Source of the DNA: a bacterium
GTDB lineage: Bacteria > Acidobacteriota > Aminicenantia > Aminicenantales > Aminicenantaceae
DNA: 64,000 nucleotides
Reading direction: 5' to 3'
Assembly (NCBI GenBank): GCA_018335295.1
Contig: JAGXKI010000009.1
Location: 1-64,000 of the forward strand
Shown: one piece after another, positions 57,639 to 64,000 of the stretch
How positions within the stretch are numbered: position 1 is the first letter of the stretch
How the letters are laid out: each line of letters starts with the position of its first letter
Translations under genes and position numbers: made by a program
Notes under the pieces: model-generated
What the model saw: only the letters and a program-made list of their open reading frames with translations
Databases searched by the model: none
Told to the model about the DNA's origin: nothing

Positions 57639-59702
57639 TCATTTTTCGATGACGATTTGAGAATAATCCGCCACCTGCATCAAAAGATTACGGACATCCT
57701 GAAGAAGGGCCATCCTGTTTCGTTGAAGCCTTTTATCCTTGTCCATTACCATCACATGGTCAAAAAATCGGTCCACAGGATTCCGGATACGGAAAAGGAT
57801 CCTCTGGGCTTTAGTGAAATTTCCTTTCTCCACCAAAGGAACCACATTTTCCTTGAGGATCTGGTAGGTGGTATAAAGTTCTCTCTCTTCCCTTTCCTCA
57901 AGGAGTTCCGGGTTGATTCGATACCGGGGGTGTTCTCGAAGGATGTTGTTTATTCTTTTAGCAATCAGCATCATGGGCTCAAACTGAGCGCTGTCCTTCA
58001 GCTTATCGATGGATTCCAGTCGAAGGAAAATGTGGTAGATGTTCTCGATTCCCGAGTTTAACACGGCTTGGACCAGGTCATAGCGGTAACCTTTCTGCTC
58101 AAACATGTACTGAAGTCGATCTTTGAAAAAAGAAAGGGTGTAATCTTTCACCTCTTTCTTTGATTTTTCCAATTTATTCCCATAAATTCTCAACACCTTA
58201 TCCAAAAGAAGGTAAAATGAAAAACTCAATTTCTTATCCAGGATGATCTTACAAATGCCTTGAGCGCTCCGGCGCAAACCAAAGGGGTCCTTTGAGCCGG
58301 AAACTTCCACTCCCACTCCGAGCACTCCCACCACCGAGTCTATTTTATCTGCGATAGAGAGCAAAGCTCCACAAAGTGTGGAGGGAGAATCCTCTCCCAA
58401 ACCGGAAGGGCGGTAGTGTTCGTAAATTCCTTTCCACACCTGGGAACTATACCCCTCTTTCCGGACGTACAATCCGCCCATAATCCCCTGAAGCGAAGAA
58501 AATTCTCTCACCATTTCAGTGGTCAGGTCGCTCTTGCACAGCCGGGCTGCTTCTCCTACGGCTTCTTTGATCTTTTTAGCCTCCACCTTATTGGCAAGAT
58601 AGACAGCAATATTCTCAATCCTCTGGATTTTATCCTGATAGGTACCCAATTTTTCCTGGAATAAAATGTTATCCAGTTGAGAGATCCGTTCTTTAAGGGA
58701 AACCTCCCGATCCTTATTCCAAAAAAACTGAGCATCATCCAACCGGGCCTTCAGAACCCTTTCATTTCCCTGACGAATCAATCCTTTGGGATCCCGGTCA
58801 TGATCGGCCACGCCTAGAAAATAAGGCTTCTGTTTCTTTCCTTTCACCACAGAAAAAAGCCTCTGTCCTTCTTTCATCGCCGTGCTCAAAACTTCTAGAG
58901 GAAGTTCCAGGTAGGACTCAGGGAAAGAGCCTAAAAACACGTAGGGATTCTCTACATCATAAACGAGTTTCTCCATAAGCGGCTCATCCGGATGAAGCTC
59001 CCCCTCTACTGAAGAAAGTCTTTTTTTTATCTGATGAAGGATTATTTTTTTTCTTTCGTTGGGATCCACCATGACCTTTTTCTCTCTGAGAACTTCTTGA
59101 TACTGAGTGAAAGAATCCACTTTGATTTTTTGGGGAAAATGAATTTTATGCCCGTAGGTGAATTCACAGCTCTCCACTCCATCGACCTGAAAAGGAACCG
59201 GCTTCTGACCCAATAAACAGAGAATATTTTTAACCGGGCGGGAAAACCTGACAGACCATTCTCCCCATCTCATCATTTTGGGAAATGACAAAGAGGTTAT
59301 AAGAGGGGGGAGAATCTCGGTCAAGATTTCCCTGGTGGAGCGGCCTTGGGTCACCTTTTTCAACCCCACATACTCCCCTTTGGAAGTATTTATAACCTCC
59401 AATTGGTCCACACTCACTCCCTGAGAACGGGCAAATCCTTTGGCGGCCGAAGTGGGTTGGTTTTCCGGAGTAAAGGCCGCAGCCCGAGGAGGGCCTACCA
59501 CCTGCTCTTCTTTATCCTTCTGCTGAGGAGCCAGCTCCCCATAAACCACCAACCTTCGACAGGTCCCCAAACTTTGTATGTTTTCAACATCCACATCGAC
59601 CCCGGAGAGCTTCTGAGCTAACCCTTTTTCTAGTTGGGAAAGGCCCGCTTTCACATGGGAATAGGGCATCTCTTCGGTGATAATCTCCAGAAGAAACTCC
59701 AT
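57639..59702 (-). CDS. glyS: Glycyl-tRNA synthetase beta subunit
   Basis: The start at 59702 ([20 protein letters not shown]) is the usual one and its ATG overlaps the glyQ stop (TGATG); an upstream frame runs to 59855. The 687-residue product shows GLGEDSPSTLCGALLSIADKIDSVVG and SKDPFGLRRSAQGICKII, and has the usual length for GlyS (about 690). It joins glyQ to form the alpha2-beta2 enzyme that charges tRNA-Gly. Confidence 0.96.
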   Translation of the reverse strand: MEFLLEIITEEMPYSHVKAGLSQLEKGLAQKLSGVDVDVENIQSLGTCRRLVVYGELAPQQKDKEEQVVGPPRAAAFTPENQPTSAAKGFARSQGVSVDQLEVINTSKGEYVGLKKVTQGRSTREILTEILPPLITSLSFPKMMRWGEWSVRFSRPVKNILCLLGQKPVPFQVDGVESCEFTYGHKIHFPQKIKVDSFTQYQEVLREKKVMVDPNERKKIILHQIKKRLSSVEGELHPDEPLMEKLVYDVENPYVFLGSFPESYLELPLEVLSTAMKEGQRLFSVVKGKKQKPYFLGVADHDRDPKGLIRQGNERVLKARLDDAQFFWNKDREVSLKERISQLDNILFQEKLGTYQDKIQRIENIAVYLANKVEAKKIKEAVGEAARLCKSDLTTEMVREFSSLQGIMGGLYVRKEGYSSQVWKGIYEHYRPSGLGEDSPSTLCGALLSIADKIDSVVGVLGVGVEVSGSKDPFGLRRSAQGICKIILDKKLSFSFYLLLDKVLRIYGNKLEKSKKEVKDYTLSFFKDRLQYMFEQKGYRYDLVQAVLNSGIENIYHIFLRLESIDKLKDSAQFEPMMLIAKRINNILREHPRYRINPELLEEREERELYTTYQILKENVVPLVEKGNFTKAQRILFRIRNPVDRFFDHVMVMDKDKRLQRNRMALLQDVRNLLMQVADYSQIVIEK

Positions 59703-60559
59703 CAGGAAACCCTTCCCTTTTGTTCCTTTTGAGTGTATTCCTGGGTAATCTGCACTACCTGAGTCCTTATTTGAGAAATCATCTTGACTCTTTCGGTCAC
59801 ACTGATCGCTCCTCTGGAGTCCAGAAGGTTGAAATAATGAGAGCCTTTCAAACACATATCATAAGCCGGGAGCAGCAAATCCATGTGGACCAGCTTCTGT
59901 GCTTCCTTGATGGCTTTGGAAAAATTTCCCCGAAGCATCCGGATATCGGCTTTATTGAAATTGTACTCGGAAAATTCTTTTTCTTCTCGGTACCTCAAAT
60001 CCCTGTATTTCACATCCCCGGACCAGTGAAGGTCATAAATGTTATCTTTTTTTTCGAGAAACATTTCCAATCTTTCCAGCCCGTAGGTAATTTCCACAGG
60101 AATGGAATAAAGATCCATTCCTCCGGTTTGCTGGAAATATGTGAATTGAGTGATCTCCAAACCGTCCAACAGGACCTGCCAACCCACTCCCCAGGCTCCG
60201 ATGGTGGGAGATTCCCAATTGTCCTCATCAAACCGGATATCGTGATCCCTAAGCCTGATGCCTAATGAAGTCAAACTTTGGAGATACATTTCCTGAATGT
60301 TGGGGGGAGAAGGCTTCACAATCACCTGGTACTGAAAATGTTTTTGCACCCTATGGGGATTTTCCCCGTAGCGTCCGTCGGTGGGTCTTCTTGAGGGTTG
60401 GACATAGGCCACCTTCCACGGTCTTTGGTCCAGAACCCTGAAAAACGTATCCGGGGTCATGGTCCCAGCCCCCACTTCCACATCATAGGGTTGAGCCAGA
60501 TAACAGCCCTTATCCGCCCAGAATTTTTGAAGATTCATTATGAGGTCTTGGACAGCCAT
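59702..60559 (-). CDS. glyQ: Glycyl-tRNA synthetase alpha subunit
   Basis: The 285-residue product begins [37 protein letters not shown] and includes [41 protein letters not shown] and [15 protein letters not shown]. It is the catalytic class II domain of the bacterial-type glycyl-tRNA synthetase. It couples to glyS by overlapping stop and start codons. A TATAAT (60580-60575) lies 15 bases before the ATG, but the -35 box is weak. The 199-base gap to gcvPB holds no gene and no T-box signature. Confidence 0.96.
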   Translation of the reverse strand: MAVQDLIMNLQKFWADKGCYLAQPYDVEVGAGTMTPDTFFRVLDQRPWKVAYVQPSRRPTDGRYGENPHRVQKHFQYQVIVKPSPPNIQEMYLQSLTSLGIRLRDHDIRFDEDNWESPTIGAWGVGWQVLLDGLEITQFTYFQQTGGMDLYSIPVEITYGLERLEMFLEKKDNIYDLHWSGDVKYRDLRYREEKEFSEYNFNKADIRMLRGNFSKAIKEAQKLVHMDLLLPAYDMCLKGSHYFNLLDSRGAISVTERVKMISQIRTQVVQITQEYTQKEQKGRVS

Positions 60560-60758
60560 TCTTTTCCTGTATTTATTATAAGGATTAGAAAAAAGGAATA
60601 AAGACCTTTTCTATAAATAGTTGCACATCGTTCGAAAAGATACGTTTTTTCATCTTAAATCCTGGATTCGCGCCTCCGCGGAAAAACAAAAAGTAACCAT
60701 GCAGTAATTTAACAATGAATTCTTTTGACTTTTGATTTTTGAATTTTAATTTTTTTAC

Positions 60759-62216
60759 TCAGGTTTCTTGGGACTCTTTTTTCCAGCGAAGCACCGGTTT
60801 CCGGGCGGCCCGGGTCTCATCCAACCTGCGTACATAAGGGATATGGGGAGCTTGTTTTAAAAGATCGGAATTTTCCTTGGCCTCTTGATCGATCTTTCTC
60901 ATCGCTTGAATGAACGCATCCAAATCCCTTCGGCTTTCTGTTTCTGTGGGTTCGGTCATCAAGGCTCCATGGACCACTAGAGGAAAAGAGACCGTGGGAG
61001 AATGGACACTGTAATCAAGAAGACGCTTGGCTATGTCGATGTTGGAAACGCCTCGATCTTTCTGGTATTTATCTGAAAAAACACATTCATGGAGGGTGGG
61101 GGTTTTGTATTTTACTTCGTAGATATCCTCCAGATTCTTTCGGACAAAGTTGGAATTCAAAACCGCTCCTTCAGAGACCGCTTTCAATCCATCGTGCCCT
61201 AGAATAAGAATGTAGGCCAAAGCTTTGATAACCACCAGAAAATTTCCATAGAAACTCCGGATTTTTCCTATGCTCTGGGGACGGTCAAAGTCCCAAAAGA
61301 GCTTTCTTCCCTTTCTTTGAATGACGGGGGAAGGAAGATAGGGCTCCAACTCTTGGGTCACGCCCAACGGGCCCGATCCCGGCCCCCCTCCTCCGTGAGG
61401 AGTGGAAAAGGTTTTATGAAGGTTAAGGTGGATGATGTCCACATTCATATCACCTGGTTTGCAAATTCCCAGCAAGGCATTCATATTGGCTCCATCCATG
61501 TAAACATATCCGCCTTTGGAATGAACGATTTCACAGATTTTTTTAATATCCGATTCAAATATTCCCAGGGTATTGGGATTGGTGATCATCAACCCGGCCA
61601 CATCCTCATTCATATTCTGGGAAAGGTCTTCCAAGTCCACTTTTCCATCTTCATTGGACTTAATCTCATGGACTTTATAGCCGCACACATGAGCACTGGA
61701 GGGGTTAGTCCCATGAGCGGAATCCGGAATCAGCACAATTTTCCGGGGATCCCCCTTATCTTCCTGGCGGGCCCGGATGAGCATCATCCCTAAAAGTTCC
61801 CCGTGAGCCCCTGCCGAGGGCTGGAGAGAGATGGCCTCCATACCGGTGATCTCGGCAAGAAGTTCTTCGGTTCGCTTCAGAATTTCCAGGTTCCCCTGGA
61901 CCAAAGGAGAAGGAGAAAAAGGATGAGTCCCTCCGAATTCAGGGCGAGAAGCCACTTTCTCATTGATCTTGGGGTTGTACTTCATGGTGCATGAACCCAG
62001 AGGGTAAAACCCTTCATCCACGCAGTAATTGGTTTTAGAAAGCCGAGTAAAGTGACGAACCACTTCCACTTCGGAAACCTGGGGAAATCCCTCAATATTT
62101 CTGCGGAGGGGAACATCGGAAAGAAGGTTTTTTTTCTGGGGAACATCCAGGGGAGGCAGGGAAAAAGCTTGTTTCCCTTTCCCGCTTATTTCAAAAATCA
62201 ATGGTTCTCGAATCAT
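60759..62216 (-). CDS. gcvPB: Glycine dehydrogenase (decarboxylating) subunit 2
   Basis: The 485-residue product has the PLP-binding Lys in DIIHLNLHKTFSTPHGGGGPGSGPLG, an earlier SLQPSAGAHGELLGMMLIRA, PDSAHGTNPSSAHVCGYKV and a late TPTLHECVFSDKYQK. It pairs with gcvPA as the split P protein, which decarboxylates glycine and passes aminomethyl to GcvH lipoamide. GAGGAAGAT precedes the ATG. Confidence 0.95.
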   Translation of the reverse strand: MIREPLIFEISGKGKQAFSLPPLDVPQKKNLLSDVPLRRNIEGFPQVSEVEVVRHFTRLSKTNYCVDEGFYPLGSCTMKYNPKINEKVASRPEFGGTHPFSPSPLVQGNLEILKRTEELLAEITGMEAISLQPSAGAHGELLGMMLIRARQEDKGDPRKIVLIPDSAHGTNPSSAHVCGYKVHEIKSNEDGKVDLEDLSQNMNEDVAGLMITNPNTLGIFESDIKKICEIVHSKGGYVYMDGANMNALLGICKPGDMNVDIIHLNLHKTFSTPHGGGGPGSGPLGVTQELEPYLPSPVIQRKGRKLFWDFDRPQSIGKIRSFYGNFLVVIKALAYILILGHDGLKAVSEGAVLNSNFVRKNLEDIYEVKYKTPTLHECVFSDKYQKDRGVSNIDIAKRLLDYSVHSPTVSFPLVVHGALMTEPTETESRRDLDAFIQAMRKIDQEAKENSDLLKQAPHIPYVRRLDETRAARKPVLRWKKESQET

Positions 62217-62250
62217 TTTATCTTCCTCATTTTATGTGATCTCGCCCCTT

Positions 62251-63600
62251 TCAGAGGGCTTTCTCTAATTCCTGGACCAATCGGTCGATCTGGTCTTTCT
62301 TATGACATTCTGTGACACAAAATAAAGCACACTCCTTGAGTTCAGGGTAAAACTCTTCCATACCTATGCCTCCGATGATTTTTTTATCCCTGAGTGATTG
62401 ATCGATCTCTTTCCAGGGTTTATCCAACTTCAAAACAAATTCGTTGAACACATTTCCTTTAAACCGGGGCTCTACACCTTTGATCTGGCTGAGCTTTTCC
62501 AGAGCATAATGAGATTTCTGGACATTCTGATAGGCCAGCTCCTTCATCCCCTCTTCACCCAGAGTTTCCAGATAAACGGCGGCCCTCAAGGCACACCAGG
62601 CATGGTTGGTGCAGATGTTGGAAGTCGCCCTTTCTCGTCTTATATGCTGTTCCCGGGTGGAGAGAGTCAGAACAAACCCTCTTTTTCCCTCGGCATCCCG
62701 AGTCTCTCCAGAGATGCGGCCGGGGAACTGACGCACAAATTCTTTCCTGCAGGCCATGAATCCCAGAGTAGGACCTCCAAAACTGGGAGGAATGCCCAAA
62801 GATTGACCTTCTCCGATCACTATATCCGCCCCCAGCTTTCCCGGAGCCTCCACCATTCCCAGAGAAACCGGCTCGGAAACAGCCACAATGAACATAGCTT
62901 CCTTCTGGTGAGCCAGCTGGGCCGCTTTTTCCAGATTCTCGATCACTCCAAAAAAATTAGGGGATTGAAGGACCACAGCTGAGGTCTGATCATCGATCTG
63001 CTCCTGGATTTGGGAAAAATCGGTCTCTCCTGAGTCTGTGTAATCCAATTCTTTAAGTTGGAGGCCTAAATTCTTTACGTACGTCTGGATAACCCTCCTG
63101 TACTGGGGATGAAGAGACCGGGAGACCAGAATTTTGGGCTTCTTTTTGATCCGATGAGCCATCAACACGGCTTCAGCCGCTCCGGAAGCTCCATCATAAA
63201 GAGAGGCATTGGAGATTTCCATTCCGGTCAACTGAGAGATGAGGGTCTGAAATTCAAAAACTACTTGCAGAGTCCCTTGACTTACTTCTGGTTGATAAGG
63301 AGTGTAGGGAGTGAGAAACTCCCCTCGACTGCTCAAATAATCCACCACGGTGGGGATGAGATGAGGGTAAATCCCTCCCCCCAAAAAAGAGACATAATCC
63401 TGGTACTGATTCTTTCCGGCCAGCTGTTCAAAATACTGGATTAATTCAGGTTCAGAGAGAGGATCCGGGAGATTGAGTTTTCCTTTTAATCTGATCTCCT
63501 GGGGTACGGTGCGGAAAAGATCCTCCATCGAAGAAAGACCGATGGTGGCCAACATTTCTTTTTTATCTTTGTCACTTAACGGAACGTAATTCATTGACAC
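62251..63600 (-). CDS. gcvPA: Glycine dehydrogenase (decarboxylating) subunit 1
   Basis: The 449-residue product has YVPLSDKDKKEMLATIGLSSMEDLF, LSEPELIQYFEQLAGKN, FLGGGIYPHLIPTVVDYL, SNASLYDGASGAAEAVLMAHR and GGPTLGFMACRKEFVRQFPGRI. All are typical of GcvPA, which with GcvPB makes the P protein. The start is GTG (63600) with AGAGG 6 bases ahead; an ATG at 63594 is an alternative. Order gcvH-gcvPA-gcvPB on the minus strand suggests an operon continuing beyond the window. Confidence 0.95.
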   Translation of the reverse strand: MSMNYVPLSDKDKKEMLATIGLSSMEDLFRTVPQEIRLKGKLNLPDPLSEPELIQYFEQLAGKNQYQDYVSFLGGGIYPHLIPTVVDYLSSRGEFLTPYTPYQPEVSQGTLQVVFEFQTLISQLTGMEISNASLYDGASGAAEAVLMAHRIKKKPKILVSRSLHPQYRRVIQTYVKNLGLQLKELDYTDSGETDFSQIQEQIDDQTSAVVLQSPNFFGVIENLEKAAQLAHQKEAMFIVAVSEPVSLGMVEAPGKLGADIVIGEGQSLGIPPSFGGPTLGFMACRKEFVRQFPGRISGETRDAEGKRGFVLTLSTREQHIRRERATSNICTNHAWCALRAAVYLETLGEEGMKELAYQNVQKSHYALEKLSQIKGVEPRFKGNVFNEFVLKLDKPWKEIDQSLRDKKIIGGIGMEEFYPELKECALFCVTECHKKDQIDRLVQELEKAL

Positions 63601-63631
63601 GATAACCTCTTCATTTTTTTAGGGGAAAAGT

Positions 63632-64000
63632 TTATTCTTCTTGACTTTGGGTAAACTTTTCATAATCTGAAACCGACATCAACTTGTCTAATTCTGACTT
63701 ATCCTTCAGTTTGATCCGGATAATCCATCCTTTTCCGTGAGGATCTTCATTCACCAGTTCCGGAGATTCTTCTAATTTCTCGTTGACAGCTACCACTTCT
63801 CCGGAGACTGGAGCATACACATCGGAAACAGCTTTCACCGATTCAATCACCCCTAAAGACTGGTGAAAAGCCAGTTGGGTTCCCTTTTTAGGGGTCTCCA
63901 CATACACCACATCTCCCAGCTGCTTTTGAGCGAAATCGGTAATCCCCACAGTTCCTTCTCCGTTTTCCACTTTTATCCATTCATGGTCTTTGCTGTAATA
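63632..64000 (-). CDS. gcvH: Glycine cleavage system H protein, truncated at the window edge
   Basis: The open frame runs from the stop at 63632 to base 64000 without interruption, starting YYSKDHEWIKVENGEGTVGITDFAQKQLGDVVYVETP. The lipoyl-Lys lies in SLGVIESVKAVSDVYAPVSGEVVAVNE (E-S-V-K-A), matching GcvH. Only a few N-terminal residues are cut off. The lipoyl-lysine carries the aminomethyl group between the P, T and L proteins. gcvT probably lies beyond the edge. Confidence 0.95.
   Translation of the reverse strand, partial: YYSKDHEWIKVENGEGTVGITDFAQKQLGDVVYVETPKKGTQLAFHQSLGVIESVKAVSDVYAPVSGEVVAVNEKLEESPELVNEDPHGKGWIIRIKLKDKSELDKLMSVSDYEKFTQSQEE

Noticed and set aside
60560-60758. T-box leader before glyQ, and one before proS at 22457-22560
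   Set aside because: The conserved GGGTGGTACCGCG T-box sequence and stem were not found on the minus strand.
1-64000. tRNA or rRNA genes
   Set aside because: No GGTTCGAATCC-type arm or rRNA stretch was noticed in the gaps; a tRNA search program was not run.

Overview
ORGANISM. The window looks like the chromosome of an anaerobic, Gram-negative-type bacterium. Lipid A and outer-membrane genes (lpxB, waaA, lnt) imply an outer membrane. A ferredoxin-linked 2-oxoacid oxidoreductase with heterodisulfide-reductase-like proteins and a split glycine decarboxylase (gcvPA/gcvPB) imply anaerobic metabolism. Promoters resemble the sigma-70 type (TTGACA, about 17 bp, TATAAT). Gene content recalls uncultured lineages such as Aminicenantes or relatives of Acidobacteriota; this is an inference from gene types, with no marker gene to prove it. 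I see no rRNA, tRNA, CRISPR array, transposase or prophage.

LAYOUT. 1-585: truncated nitroreductase. 804-2980: two unrecognised envelope proteins. 2995-6512 (minus): two back-to-back ABC-2 exporter modules. 6589-8178 (minus): a phosphoglycerate mutase of the cofactor-independent type with its two halves in swapped order (circular permutation). 8291-13230 (minus): M23 peptidase, Tat-exported D-aminoacylase, PAP2 phosphatase, Kdo transferase. 13410-19482: rpsO-pnp, three pseudopilins, lpxB. 19718-22456 (minus): DUF192 protein, pcm, proS. 22752-26419: two PilZ-type proteins flanking a LuxR-type regulator without the phosphoacceptor Asp, coaE, a deoxyhypusine-synthase-like protein and an HU/IHF protein. 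26549-31948: nfeD, slipin, SPOR protein, lnt, and prfB with a +1 frameshift site. 31945-39824: mazG, DUF1844 protein, ribF, pyrR-pyrB-pyrC-rnc, a zinc-cysteine protein and a diguanylate cyclase. 39911-45193: DUF6599, DUF362, an AmmeMemoRadiSam-type radical SAM enzyme and a membrane spermidine-synthase-like protein. 45329-54437: a ten-gene redox cluster, hdrC-hdrB-korDABC-hdrA-mvhD-frdB-frdA. 54783-56960: glycerate 2-kinase and a mannosyl-3-phosphoglycerate-phosphatase-like HAD enzyme. 57109-60559: PilZ protein and glyQS. 60759-64000 (minus): gcvPB, gcvPA and truncated gcvH.

HOW THE GENES WORK TOGETHER. The redox cluster probably links 2-oxoacid oxidation (Kor, producing reduced ferredoxin) through a flavin-based HdrABC-MvhD unit to a soluble fumarate reductase/succinate dehydrogenase. 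The gcv genes feed one-carbon metabolism. The pyr genes begin pyrimidine synthesis. The HAD phosphatase could release mannosyl- or glucosylglycerate, and the kinase could recycle glycerate.

MOST NOTABLE. (1) The permuted phosphoglycerate mutase, a single 529-codon frame with a good ribosome binding site at the new N-terminus and all metal ligands kept. (2) The Hdr-Kor-Frd cluster. (3) A 15-base sequence found three times, plus a degenerate fourth copy, outside annotated genes. (4) Regulators that have lost canonical residues.
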